Assembly: GCA_029721515.1 (NCBI GenBank)
Contig: CM056567.1
Coordinates: forward strand, 11,486,007-11,550,006
DNA: 64,000 nucleotides
Direction of reading: 5' to 3'
Source of the DNA: Synanceia verrucosa
Taxonomy: Eukaryota > Chordata > Actinopteri > Perciformes > Synanceiidae
Position 1 is the stretch's first letter, and every line of letters starts with the position of its first letter. Shown here in pieces: positions 25,401-36,879 of the stretch. The notes beneath the pieces are model-generated. The model had not been told where the DNA came from. It searched no databases and was given only the letters and a program-made list of their open reading frames with translations. A program made the translations under genes and the position numbers.

Positions 25401-25780
25401 AAACAGAAATTGTCTATTTCAGTAGCTGAAATAAATATGTTCCCTTGTATCATTACTTTGACATCTAATCCGCTTCATTTTCCACTGCACAAACTCCAGA
25501 AATAACATGTCATTAAAATAAAATTCTATAAAATTAAATTAGGTGAAATCATTAAATAAGCTAACTCTTTCCGGTTCATTCATCTCCAAAGTCAATGGGA
25601 AACCGTGCATTACTGAGCAGCATTACAGAAGTGGACTATATTGTAGATTGGTGCATTTGATTTGATTATGCTTTGCTTCAACAGGTAAAAACTACAGTGG
25701 TTCTGACGGCCTGAGCTGTGAACAAAAAATCCTATTAAGTCATGATAAATGATTGTCTATCTGTGAAAAAAAAATCCATC
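22401..25780. other. intergenic, no gene seen
   Basis: AT-rich single-copy-looking DNA. A 133-codon open frame at 22552-22953 has no recognisable domain or gene context. Short A and C runs occur near 24,360. Confidence 0.55.
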
Positions 25781-25789
25781 TTTCTCCCA

Positions 25790-26220
25790 TGTGCCTCCTA
25801 ATTATGTTCCTTGGCCCCGGTGAATTTAAAGAGGTAAATAATGATATGATTTTTTATATTACGATTCATCAACTTTGCCTTTTGCTGCTGTTAGACCCGG
25901 AGAGCGCCCCGAGTCATCATCTCTCATTAAGTAATGAATAGTGATTGGTATGAAATTACTTCACCCCACTCTGCTGCCTGTCCATTAGTCCGTTAATCAA
26001 CAATATGTGACTGCCAGGCTGCACAAAATCCTCTTGCAAACAAATCACCCTCGCCCTCCATCCCCTCCCTTCCCCTAAAATACAATTCCCAATTTGCATA
26101 ATGAGGGCCAAAGGAGGGCAATGTTTGCTCATAATCAAAATGCATTTATTCACAGGAAGCTATCCTGTTGCACCCGCTTAATTCACACCTGCTCTTTTCT
26201 GTAATCAAAGCCAGGGTTCA
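25790..26220. other. candidate conserved non-coding element
   Basis: An information-dense, repeat-free stretch with an octamer ATTTGCAT at 26092-26099 and several homeodomain-type cores (cattaagtaatg, cgttaatcaac, gcttaattca). Inference from texture only. Confidence 0.28.
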
Positions 26221-28821
26221 GGTGGAAGCACAGGCCTTGTAATGTGTTCTCTTAGAGCCCAGAGTCTGTGAACCGACCAAAGAAAGGTGTTTATCATTCA
26301 GAAAGCTTGGAAAAGTACAAGAGAAAGAAAACAGAAGTTAACCTTGGCCAATACAGCAGCTACAATATGCATATAATCAGCAACAATTCTCAAACCAGGG
26401 TGTCATCACTAAAATAAATTTTGGCCATAACTTATTTAAATTATTGGTTATAAGTCATGAGGTCATATGGTTTCATTTATTCATTGATTGTGAGTCCTTG
26501 GTCTGTGAATTGTGAATATTGCACTAAAGTTCATGAAGAAACTCAAAAGAAATGTTAATGTTACTAATATGGAAATGTTTAGTACTGTTATAAGTAGTGT
26601 ATTATTTTACTGTATCAAGAAATACGACGTGATACATTTTCAGTGGCACTTGTGCATTTCAAGGTGAATTGCTGCCCCCATGGCTGACGTTTCTTTCATA
26701 GTATTCATGACTTCAGCGCTGTTGTAGTTATTTCCTTAGAAACATAAACAGTAATTCTGTAATAACCTTATAGCTTTCAAATCCTTGTCCACCCTTACAT
26801 CGAAAAGCCAACCGATGTGCCACCTACACATCTGGTCACGAGCACTCTGAGCTGACAACTTTACTAATGGTAAACATCAGAGCATGGGGCCAGACAGTTA
26901 CAGTGTGTGCTGTATTTAACTGGTGGGCTCTTTAGGTTAGTTTGTGGCAAATCAAAGTCCATAAGCCTTCCTTTGTTTACTTTAGTTTTGTATTATCTGT
27001 GATGCTGATCACCTACTATATGACACATACTGGGTCAGTCCAGGTGAAATGTCCATGTCCATTCTTTTATTTGCCGTTGCATGGCACAGACCCCAGGTGC
27101 TTATCCTGATTAGCATCTTGCTGTGGCGTTTCTGCACTGCACCTCCCAGAGGTCACCTGTCAATCAAGCAGTGTGTTTGGTACACTGTGATGTCTCTTTG
27201 ATTTACTCTTTGACTTTGTGTAGGCAGCAGCAGCAGCAGCACTCTTTTCAGTTTCTGTTCAGCCACAGTAGCTTCTGCTATTCAGGAAAACTGTTTTTTT
27301 TTTTTAAATATCCTTTCACTGAGGTTTTTTTCATTGTAAAAGAAAGCATTAAGCCAGAAAAAATGTTTCATGACATAGTGTATTAATGGCCAATAGTCAG
27401 TGATTATTGCAGGTATTAATTTATATGAAAATGTCACATGTTATTACATAAAATCATTACAGAATGACATTTCAAAAGGGAAAAAAGTTAACATTGTTTT
27501 CTTAGAGACCCCTTGTTTCAGTAAACCTGCAGGCAGTGCTGGTCTTGTTCATTATGAGCTCACCTCAAATATGCCATGTCCCTCTGAAACATGTAAATGT
27601 AAATACGCTTTGACCTAACAAGGACGCCTTGTTAACCAGTGTCATTCTATATGATGAAATGAGAAAAAGCAGCCTTATCCATCTCTGTCAGAAAAAAAAC
27701 ACACATCCTAATAGAAGAGATAAGGTCAACACCAAATGTCAAACTTGTTTACCCTCCTGAGGCAGACAGATTGGCCAGGATTCATCATAAACACAACAGG
27801 TTCCTATTACTGAAACATTCCCATTTTTGAGCTGCTCTGGCTCCTTCCTCTGGTTTAAAAGAGATGCAGGAAAAGTCTGCTAAACGCCACATGGCGTTCA
27901 GGGATAGTAAAGGTCACCTATTCCTGAACGACAACAGATTGCAAGTCTATAACAGGGACTTTCCCTGTGATCGTTCAAAGCATGTGTAAGCAAGAGCATG
28001 TGCGAGTAGAGAAAAATAGAGAAAATAATATTGATTGTGGTGCTCTTTGCTGTTGTCCACTATGAGCAGCTAAGTGAGATGGATTCTCCTCCTCTGTCAG
28101 AAAACATACACGCATATCACGTGAGAAGATTTCCATACGATATTTACTGTCTCTCTGCTGTGCATGGCAATCATGAGGGTAAAATTTATCCATAAGAGTG
28201 ATTAAGACCCATGACAGGGTGAACTCAAATGCCCTTGTGTCACTGTGTAATTCCTGTGCTTCATTAAATGTATGATGGTGGTGAGTGTTTAAAAAGAGCG
28301 CCAGGACTATTTATTATTCTCTACAAGACCCAAACTGTTGGGGATCAATAGAACAAGACTTAGGAGAGGACTTAGGGGTGCGATGTGTCATCATTTTAAT
28401 GAAATATAGATTTGGGACTATTAAACAGCTTGCTAGTGCTGGCAGAATTGCTCACTTTTTCACTGCTAAACAAAGTCATCCATTTAACTGTTGAAAAATC
28501 GATAGCAGGCTGTGACCAATATGTACCTTTCAAATGTGGGTACAGTTACATTGAACAGCAGCTAATAAATCAAAGCAAAGGGTATGGCATCTTTTATAGT
28601 CATCACATCAATATAAACCTCTGCAGCTCTCAGCAGAGTCTCCAGCAGAGTCTTTCATCATGGAGCTGAAACCAAGCAGTCCTCACCAGCTGCATATTAA
28701 GTGTAGGTATGCTCAGGGTTGTCTTGGATCAACTCTGTTATGCATGCATCTTACACGAACAATTCTGTTTTTAACCACAGTTCAGACCATGTCAACAACA
28801 GCTACAATATGGACATGTGAT
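26221..28821. other. intergenic, no gene seen
   Basis: It contains a short CAG run at 27225-27240 and a small hairpin at 27896-27929 (12-bp arms, one mismatch). No coding or RNA gene is recognised. Confidence 0.55.
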
Positions 28822-28826
28822 ATTAG
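28822..28826. repeat. target-site duplication ATTAG, left copy
   Basis: ATTAG lies immediately before the left LTR and is repeated exactly at 33331-33335. Five base pairs is the usual duplication made by Ty3/gypsy and retroviral-type integrases. Confidence 0.9.
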
Positions 28827-28978
28827 TGTTATGTCCAATAACACCCGGACAACGACTGTGTGCTCACGGAGCTTTATTGAACATCCGCAGCCATTAACAT
28901 TGCACTGTCAGTTCTCTTCCGGGCAAGTGACGTCACACTGCCGCGACTCTGCGCTGTGTCTTAAAGCCATATCTCACA
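28827..28978 (-). repeat. 3' LTR (152 bp)
   Basis: TG...CA ends. On the - strand it carries a CRE (TGACGTCA, 28928-28935), an ETS-type CCGGAAG just after it, an AATAAA poly(A) signal (complement of 28873-28878), and an ATTGG box near its end. No TATA box is seen. It appears identical to 33179-33330. Confidence 0.92.
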
Positions 28979-28995
28979 TTTACCCCCCCCTTCAC
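28979..28995 (-). promoter_or_regulatory. polypurine tract
   Basis: On the - strand a G8 run within gaaggggggggtaaa abuts the 3' LTR, the expected primer site for plus-strand DNA synthesis. Confidence 0.8.
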
Positions 28996-29214
28996 AAAGT
29001 GCAAAACAGACTTGAAATAAGTGCAGATAACTAAACTACTAAGGCCTGAGTATGATCACCCTGAGTACTGACCAATGTTGAACATCAATAGAGGCTAGAA
29101 CACATGTAGCCTAACTGGATAAACTGGGTGGACTGCCAGTTTACCCGCATAGCCTTGTGGATTATTCTGCCACGTGGACGGGCTATGCGTTACACCAAAG
29201 TGGACCCTGAACTT

Positions 29215-30370
29215 TTAAACATAGTCCTTGAGGTAAGGAGGTCTCCTGCTGAACCCGAGCCGGGCGCGCTCAGGATGTAGGGGTGCTGCTGGGGCATCCA
29301 GCTCTGGTGGATCTGCTGCTGGTTGTGCAGGAAAGTCCCAGTCCACATCCATGTGACCTGGATCAGCTGCAGCCTCACGGTCGGCGCTCAACGGTGAAGA
29401 GACTCGCCTGAGGCGGCTAGCGTGCCACCGTGAGCCATCAGTCAGACGGAAAGTGGCCGGTCCCAGCTGCTCTGTGATCTGCTGTGGCGCTGACCAGAAC
29501 GAAAAGCAGCTTGTGGATCGGTTGGGTCTGTGAATCCGGACCCAGTCTGACACTGTGAGTGTGGGACGCCTCACCCGACGATCCTGTCAAGCGCTGCTTC
29601 ATGCGATGCTGTTGCTCTGCCACTTGTCGCCGAGCGGTGTTGTCACCGCTGGAGTGCGTTGCTGAGGAGGCCGAGACGATCCAAAGGGAGTTGGAGTTCA
29701 CGCCCCAGCATGAGGAGAGCTGGAGAGCAGCCGGTCGTAGCGTGAGGCGTCCGCTTCTGTAGTGCAGCAGGGTGTTCTGCAGTGCTGCTGGGAAAGGGAG
29801 ATTATCAGCCAGGTGTGCTCTCAGTCCGTTCTCTGAGGGTCTGGTTAAACCTCTCCACACCACCGCTTGGCTTGTGGGTGGTACAGGGCAGTCCTGACGT
29901 GTTTGATCCCCTCCTCCCGCGAAAGAGGCAAAATCCGCCGAGATGAACTGGGGGCCAAGCGGTAGTGATGGTGTCAGGCACACCCCAGCGGGCAAAGAGG
30001 GAGGAGAGAAAGTCAGTGACCACCTGGGTGGTTACAGACCCAACAGGACGCACTTCAGGCCATTTGGAGTGAAGGTCGTAGGCCACCAGGAGGAACCGCT
30101 GGTGCTGAGGGATGCCATGAAGTTCCCCACAGATGTCCACCTGGATGTGGGACCACGGGCAGCCGGCCACGGAGGCTGCAAAGGAGGCGGCGGGGTCTGG
30201 CCCATCTTGCCGCTGGTGAGACAGGCTGTACAGTCCTTCACCATCGTCTCGATGTCCCTGTCTATGCCTGGCCACCAGACCCAGCTCCTGCAGCGCTGTT
30301 TGACTCTGACAACGCCCAGGTGACCCTCGTGGACCATGGTCAGGATGCGCCGCAGTGCGCTGGGAATCAC
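29215..30370 (-). pseudogene. retrotransposon integrase remnant
   Basis: Read on the - strand it starts with a zinc-binding HHCC region (HEGHLG at about 30335 and CTACLTSGKM at about 30235). An RNase H-fold core follows, with the first Asp in VDICGELHG and a second in YDLHSKW. GPQFIS near 29,955 follows, then a C-terminal module ending WHASRLRRV near 29,410 and a Pro-rich tail. At least three frames are needed to follow it. The role would have been insertion of the element's cDNA; with these frame changes the copy cannot make the enzyme. No chromodomain follows. Confidence 0.82.
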
Positions 30371-30659
30371 TGCACACAGCCCCTCGCCACGCAGTCAACA
30401 TTCCAGCAGGAAAGATCGCTTTGACACGGTGGTAGGGCGCCAGCTCCCTCCGGGTACCCTGGCAGGCCATCCCTCCTGGATGAAGGTACGGAGCTGAGAA
30501 AGAATTGAGTCCTGCGCAGACGCTGTCTGGAGATCCTGCAGGAGACAGCCGCCTGGAGGGGTTCATGCAGCATGAGGACCAGCTCTGACCCGAGTGGTCG
30601 CTGATGGTGTCGGGCGTTAGGGGTGGGTGTGGCTCTGAGAGCATGTCGGCCACGACGCT

Positions 30660-31880
30660 TGTCCCTGCCTGGTGTGAACACTGTTGCAAAGTTATAGGCC
30701 TGTAATCTCTCTGACCACCGGTATAGGCGGAGCGGCTTGTGCCCTGATCCAGTTGTGGCCAGGAGAGCTGTGAGGGCCTGGTGATCCGTTCGAGCGTGAA
30801 GTGTCGTCCCATACAGGTACATATGCCACCGCCGCATGCCCAGACGCAAGCCAGGGCCTCCTCTCCACCACGGAATACCTCTGCTCAGTCGGGTGAGGAC
30901 TCCGAAGCTTAACGCCACAGGGCGCTCGTTCCACCCTGGAGCTGGGACAGGACGGCGCCGATGGCAGTGTTTGAGGCGCCGCAGGTCACAAACACGGGGC
31001 TCTGCACGCCGAAATGGGCGAGCACCGAGGGGACGTGGAGTTGCGCCTTTAACCGGGCGGACCGCGGCAGAACACTCAGGCGCCCAGGACCAGGGCGGCC
31101 CTGTTTGAGGAGGCGCAGCGGGGCAGTAGTCTCCGAATAATGGGGCAGGAAACGGAGGTAGAACGCCGTCATCCCCAGAAACGACGACAGCTGAGCGGGA
31201 CAGGAGGGCTCAGGCAGGCGAGGACAGCCAATGTTGGAGTGGAGCGGCTCGCCGCCAGCGGTCAGGCGGAAACCCACGAACTCGATGACCTGTGTAGCTA
31301 AGACGCACTTCTCCCCATTCAGCGTGAGGTTGTGGTGAGCGAGCACGTGCCGAGTACCTTTGGCTAGGCGGTCATCGTGCAGGTCGGACGCCGCTCCATG
31401 CACCACGATATCATCTAGGGTACACGACCACACCGGGATGCCAGCGAAGATGGTGGTCATGATCTTCTGGAAACAGCTGGGTGCAGAGCCAAGGCCGAAA
31501 AGGCATGCGGGTGTACCTGAAGACCCCATGTGGGTCATAAGGCAGTGAGGTTAGCGGCCCTCGGGGTGGAGAGGAACCTGCAGGTAGCCCCTGTCGGAGG
31601 TCGAGCTTAGAGAAAACTGTTGAGCCGTGAAACTTGGCTGAAAGCTCCTCCGTCAGGCAGCGGGTACTTATCAGGGATCACTGCCTTATTCACCTGCCTG
31701 AGGTCGATGCAGGGCCGCAGGCCACCAGTTTTCTTCTTCGCCACGACTAGGTTGGAGATCCACGGAGAAGCGTCCCACCTGCTCAATGATGCCCGCTTCC
31801 AGGAGCTTGTGCAGCTCAGCTGTGACGCTGTCGCAGCAGGGGGGCAGCCGTCGCAGAGGTTGGATGACGGGGACACAGCT
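30660..31880 (-). pseudogene. retrotransposon reverse transcriptase and RNase H remnant
   Basis: The - strand reads NLVVAKKKTGGLRPCIDLRQ and then NKAVIPDKYPLP at the RT start. The GLGSAPSCFQKIM region follows, then a catalytic box reading TLDDIVVHG at about 31399-31422. The thumb and RNase H part includes NTAIGAVLSQLQG (about 30,965) and RTDHQALTALLATTGSG (about 30,790). The usual Tyr or Phe before x-DD is Thr here, next to a frame disturbance. Frame switches occur before, within and after the RT, so a full enzyme cannot be made. Confidence 0.85.
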
Positions 31881-32141
31881 GGATCAACGAGCGGTTTGTG
31901 GTTGAAGGCGGAGAGGCAACCCAGCCCGGCGAACAGGGATGGCCAGCGGTGCAGGGCGTGGCCACCGTTAGTATAGTGGCGCCCAGATTATCCGTGATGG
32001 AGAAGCCCAGGGCGCAGAACAAGTCAAAACCAAGGAGGTTGGCGCCTCTGGCGAGACACCTGGAAGGTGAAAGCTGGGAGAGTCCTGAGCCGTAACGCAC
32101 AGCGAAGGTATGGCAGTGCCCACCATGCCAATCTTAGCGCG

Positions 32142-32391
32142 TCAGAACCGTACAGATCCTCCGCACCAGCCTTGACCAACATCCGAGGGAAAAGTCGGGC
32201 GCACCGTGGACTCGTTGAGGATGGATCTGGAAGCCGCAGTGTCCAGCAGCAGCGATAGGCTGACACGTCTAACTCCACCATGCACCACTTGAATGGCCTG
32301 GTGCTGGAGCCCACAGAGTGGATGGTTGTTGGGCCGAGTGATGTGGACGAGCGCAGGTCGGGGTTCGTGAGGGGCCGGTGCTGAGCGGCAC
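32142..32391 (-). pseudogene. retrotransposon aspartic protease remnant
   Basis: After the zinc knuckles the same frame reads VSLSLLLDTAASRSILNEST. The active-site box of retrotransposon proteases is normally DTGA or DSGA; here it is DTAA at about 32,243. The protein runs out of frame soon after. The identity rests on position between gag and RT and on the LLDT-AS-SILN pattern. Confidence 0.7.
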
Positions 32392-33172
32392 ACTCTGGAG
32401 AAGTGGTTCAGCTTACCGCAGCGTTGGCACCGCAATCCATGGCCGGGCAGCCGGGTGCCTGGTGGGGTGAGATGACGATCCACAGTTCCCACATTGCTGC
32501 CGGGCCGTGGTGTCCCGGCGTCCCGCAACGTTCACCTCGAGCTCGTCGGGAGGAGAGGAGGGCTCGGAGAATGGGGTAGTCGGGGCGACTGTCTGTGCCA
32601 GCGCAGCGGGGCGAGGGGAAGGCGGGTCCGAAGCCGCTAGCTGCGACGTTAACTGAGCAGCCGACTCGAGCTGGAGAGCCAACTCTACTGCTTTGGAGAG
32701 TGTCATGTCGTCCGGAGACAGAAACAGCTTTTCCCGCAGCCGGGGGCTGGTCGTGTGTTCGGCCAGCTGATCCCTAATCATCTCTCCTCCTCCAAAGTCC
32801 CGAATTTACACATGCTGGCAAGGCACCGGAGGTCGGGCGACGTAATGGTGGGCGGACTCACCCGGCCGTTGTTTACGTTGGCGAAAGACTAAAGCGCCGA
32901 ATCGCGGACGCTTCGGCGGAGCGGCAAAATGTCTGGACAGCAGGGCCGCACAGTCATCAAACTGCGCGGGTCCGCGGTTCGAAAATCCGTTGTCCCTCGC
33001 TGCCCAGGCTGTGGATCAGCATAGCCCTTAGCCGAGCATCGCGTTAGCGCTGCAGCCCGATGGCCTCGATAAATGTCTTGAATGACTCAAACCAGCGGGG
33101 CCACGGTACCGGTGGTTCGCCGGGTAGAGGAAGAAAAGGAGGCAGGGGTGCAAACGGAAGCTCCATCCTCAT
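32391..33172 (-). pseudogene. retrotransposon gag remnant with two zinc knuckles
   Basis: The first ATG lies only 6 nt inside the 5' LTR boundary and opens a frame rich in Pro (ELPFAPLPPFLPLPGEPPVP, then WFESFKTF), typical of short gypsy gag starts. It stops after about 40 codons. Other frames continue with capsid-like sequence (AVELALQLE near 32,690). Two zinc-knuckle-like motifs follow, CGNCGSSSHPTRHP from 32493 and CQRCGKLNHFSRVC from 32429 (C-x2-C-x4-H-x4-C). Gag would coat the RNA. This copy needs at least three frames and is broken. Confidence 0.78.
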
Positions 33173-33178
33173 CGCCAA
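33159..33178 (-). promoter_or_regulatory. primer-binding region
   Basis: On the - strand, one T after the LTR, the sequence is TGGCGATGAGGATGGAG. TGG is the expected complement of a tRNA CCA end. I cannot assign the tRNA. The in-frame gag ATG lies inside this site. Confidence 0.6.
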
Positions 33179-33330
33179 TGTTATGTCCAATAACACCCGG
33201 ACAACGACTGTGTGCTCACGGAGCTTTATTGAACATCCGCAGCCATTAACATTGCACTGTCAGTTCTCTTCCGGGCAAGTGACGTCACACTGCCGCGACT
33301 CTGCGCTGTGTCTTAAAGCCATATCTCACA
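33179..33330 (-). repeat. 5' LTR (152 bp)
   Basis: Same sequence as 28827-28978 by eye, including the CRE at 33280-33287 and the AATAAA complement at 33225-33230. On the - strand it would drive the element's transcript. Confidence 0.92.
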
Positions 33331-33335
33331 ATTAG
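33331..33335. repeat. target-site duplication ATTAG, right copy
   Basis: Exact match to 28822-28826, confirming the element's ends. Confidence 0.9.
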
Positions 33336-36300
33336 ATGAATAGAAAGTACCCACAATATAATATTAGCCAGATGTTCTAAAAGCAGATTCAAGATTGTTT
33401 GATTACAATATTAGTGTGATTGACTTAATTAAAAGTGCTTCAGTTCAGATACAGTGCGAGAAAAATTCACTCTCCACTTAAAATTTTTGCTTTGTCTTGC
33501 AGTTTTAAGCATGTTTGAAAGATGTTTATTCCTAAACCCAACCAAGCAGTTTTACTCCCTAAACCTGGTTTTGTGTCCCTTACAGTTGTTTTGTTGCATA
33601 TCATTAAACTGACAGGTGAAAAGAAGTGTCCAAATGAGACAGGTTAAAATGCGTTCGTTATGCTATTTATGTCTTCCCATGAGATTGGGATGTCAGAAAT
33701 ATGAGGTAAGCGATGCAATTTCTTGAAAGGATATAATGCAAGGTAACAAATGTTCTTAGTTTCAGCTATGGTGTCAGTAACTTAGAGTGTGTCAGGTGCT
33801 TTCACACTGTCCTCGTTTGGTCCGCTTTAAATGGACTAGAGTTTGTTTCCCCAGATAGTCCGCTTCGTTTGGGCAGGTGTGAAAGCTCATACGAACTTCA
33901 GTGCGGACCAAACAAACTCGAGTCCGCTTGAAAACAATGTCCCCAAAGCGAATCAAGTCCACTTGGTTAGGTGTGAAAGAGACCTCACTCTCGTTATTAC
34001 ACCAAAACAAATTATTCTCACTGGTGTAAAGAGAATAAACTGGCTTCCTCTCCTGTGAATGACAAGGAGACAGAACAAAGACCATTTTCACTTAACAGTT
34101 TGTGTTATTATTGGCATTTGGGGATCCTCAAGAGACAGTTTTGCTGTCATTTCTCATCATTGGCCATTGATATTCAATGTGTGCCAAGCAGGAGGAATAA
34201 AGGAGAGGAGGCAGGATATTGAATACTTGGATAAACGTTTCACAGTTTGAAATTTATGTGATTTACTTGTTACAACAAACAAAATGCAATTACATTTCTC
34301 TGGTTCATTTTCAGTTCACAGAACTGGATGTCAGTCAATTTAGTCAGGTCATGTCCAACGGATTCATCATGGGCTTTTAAGCAAAGTGGTCTGACACAAA
34401 TGGACCCAAACACAACCAAAAACTAAAAAAAAAATAAACAAGAGAAAACAACACAAATTACAGTTAATGTATCTACAATTAGAAGATTGCATCAATGGCA
34501 CAGCGGGACTGTGAGCAAGTCCTTTTTAATAATAATAGGCCGCTGAATGTACGAGTGAATTCATGTGATGCTTGTGGTGTTTATGAATTTCAAACTATAG
34601 AGATATGTTATCTGAGCACATTCTAATTTAACCCTGCGTGATATGTTTGTTTTAGTGCTGCAACACTGCATTTCGACAGAAAGATCAGAGGATGAAAGCT
34701 CTTTCTATCAAGTGGTGCTTCTCATACAAGAGGTCCGTGTCTCTGAAAGCTGTGCTAATGGCCTCTATTAAGGCAACCTAAGTGACCCTTAAAAGTGTGG
34801 GTGATGTTAAAGTGGAATAAATGGTTCCATAAAAGCCAGCAAGGATGTTTTGTCATCCTTCTTGAAAAATATCTCTGGGAAACCTATGTTTTTCTTTGTC
34901 ACTTTTGTCAGATAGTGAGACCATCTTTTGTCAGATGTGAGACCAAGACCCAACGCTTTCAAATAACTACCCCACCTATGACTTGGAGATTTCAATTTGA
35001 GCTTAGCGGGACTGAATCTCTTTTCCATTTTGCATCAAATTGACAACCATCTGGGGAAGCCTTGGAAAATTGCCTAACACTGAATAAGTGATGAAATGAT
35101 GAGTCTACTGTCAGCTGTAATAATGTAGCTGATTTACATGTATTGGCACCAATGTAGTGCATAATTACAGCGGCAGGGAGGTTGCCGTGTCTCTGCTCTG
35201 TATCATGTAATGCAACTGAGCTTCTAGTCTTTTCGTAAGTGATGTACCTCATACTTGGTGGTCTGTTATTATATTAGTATCTCTTCATCAAACAGATCCG
35301 CTGTCACTGGCTATTCACAAGACACACTGAACACGATGCTGGCTGAACTGAAATACTGTAGCTGCTTTGAGGTGAGATTGTCAAAATGAACCCCAGCATT
35401 GTTGAAATAAGGCAAATAAGTGCAGCTGAGGTTGACACTGAAGGTTGAACTAATGAAAGTTGATGACAATGCAGAGTTGAATCTGACAAGGAAAGTCTGA
35501 AATGTCATACAATGAACACATATCTTGCTCCAAAAGTGGTAATGATATAAGCACTTACAACTCATTCTCAATCCCAGGGCATCAAATACGCTTAGTCATG
35601 GCTATCAGCATACTGCTGCACAAGCCATGTGTTTAAACCATACCAGGCTTTCCATTAACTACAATGTAAACTCATCAGCAGTGTCAGTGGCTCAACGCTC
35701 AAGGAAAGTGAAAAGGTGTTAGGAGTGTAGTTTAAGAATGAACAAGGGTTTCACCCAGAAAAGTGCTGTTCTTGTCCCATTTGCTAAAATTCACTTTTCC
35801 TTTAAAATCAACTGTCAATCAAATGTAATTTTAAACCCAATTATGTAGCTTTTTTTGTTATAATGAATTGGGATGAGAATGTGTTGGATTATCCTTCCAA
35901 TGATGTTATTTTCTTCTGAGAACTCAGCAGGTTGCAAAAGTAGCTGGACTTTTATTCTTGTTGTCACATTCTCAGATCTTACATCACAAAACTGATCATC
36001 ATAGAACAACAAAGACTGAAGCGAAGACTACAAACTACTCTGATGAGAGGATGAGATGCAAGGAGATTATTGGCTGGGAAGAAGTCTGGGAACAGGGAAG
36101 AGGTGACAAACAGAATATCTCAAATAACATTTTCACCCTGTCACTAAAAAGTCTGACGGCATCTGGACAGAAACAAACTGTGACAAGATGAGTCTAAGCA
36201 CATCTTATCCTGACAAAGCACAGGTTATATAAATGATAATATAATAATAATAACGATAAAGCCTTCTCTCTAGTGTAACCCTCAGGCCTTGTTGTACGAA

Positions 36301-36440
36301 TGTTAATGATTTATGCTCTTTTTATCCAATAAAGTATTTTGTTTTATGGTGTGTAATGAACATATACTATGATGGTCATACACTATAAATGCCTCTTGCA
36401 TGCTAAACATCACAGCATGTTAACTTTAGCGTGTTTAACT
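33336..36440. other. intergenic, no gene seen
   Basis: AT-rich flank of the retrotransposon, with a MITE-like element at 33794-33985. No coding sequence is recognised. Confidence 0.55.
33794..33985. mobile_element. MITE-like element, about 190 bp
   Basis: Ends are inverted (aggtgctttcacact and ggtgtgaaagagacct). The interior repeats ggtccgcttt- and gcggaccaaac-type segments in both orientations (about 33820-33850 and 33904-33935). This resembles short non-autonomous DNA transposons common in fish. No target duplication could be fixed. Confidence 0.55.
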
Positions 36441-36540
36441 GATTAGCATTAAAGCTGTAGTCTGTAATCCTGTTCAGAAACACTTTTTGTTATCCTGAGA
36501 GCAGTCAATACATTATGCATTGAGAAAAAGAAGGAAAATA

Positions 36541-36555
36541 ATATATATATACACG

Positions 36556-36597
<42 letters not shown>
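36541..36597. repeat. (TA)n(CA)n microsatellite
   Basis: An AT/ACGT stretch followed by about 17 CA units. Confidence 0.9.
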
Positions 36598-36599
<2 letters not shown>

Positions 36600-36879
36600 T
36601 ATTACCAAATTACACATACATTTAAAAAAAACTTTCCAGTCAAACCCATTGCATTAAAATAAAGATCTGTGTTTGTTATCTGACGATAGTCTGTGTTAAC
36701 TACACAGAATCACCATAATGCAGTTTTAATTGATGGACACTTTTTAGATCAATTCAGCCAAGTCTCCAACATGAAATCAATAAGCATTTATCTTTCTGCC
36801 CCTCTTTAACATTTTTTGTAGGACTGTATTGTATTAGACGGTGATGTTGTGTCATTTCTCTCTTTGTAGCACAGACCCA

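Larger units (their letters stand above)
28827..33330 (-). mobile_element. Ty3/gypsy-type LTR retrotransposon, full length but defective
   Basis: The 4,504-bp element has 152-bp LTRs at both ends that read identically, an ATTAG target-site duplication, a G-rich polypurine tract next to the 3' LTR and a primer-binding region next to the 5' LTR. It is read on the - strand. The order gag, protease, RT, RNase H, integrase is the Ty3/gypsy (Metaviridae) order; no envelope gene and no chromodomain is seen. Coding sequence changes frame at least eight times, so no full polyprotein can be made. It is GC- and CpG-rich inside AT-rich DNA. Identical LTRs argue for recent insertion, so the damage probably predates this insertion. 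Confidence 0.93.

Noticed and set aside
29559..31976. Several + strand frames inside the retrotransposon
   Set aside because: Domain matches (integrase, RNase H, RT) are all on the - strand; the + strand frames are shadows favoured by high GC.
28827..33330. Endogenous retrovirus
   Set aside because: No envelope-like region between integrase and the 3' LTR; domain order and short gag fit a Ty3/gypsy retrotransposon.
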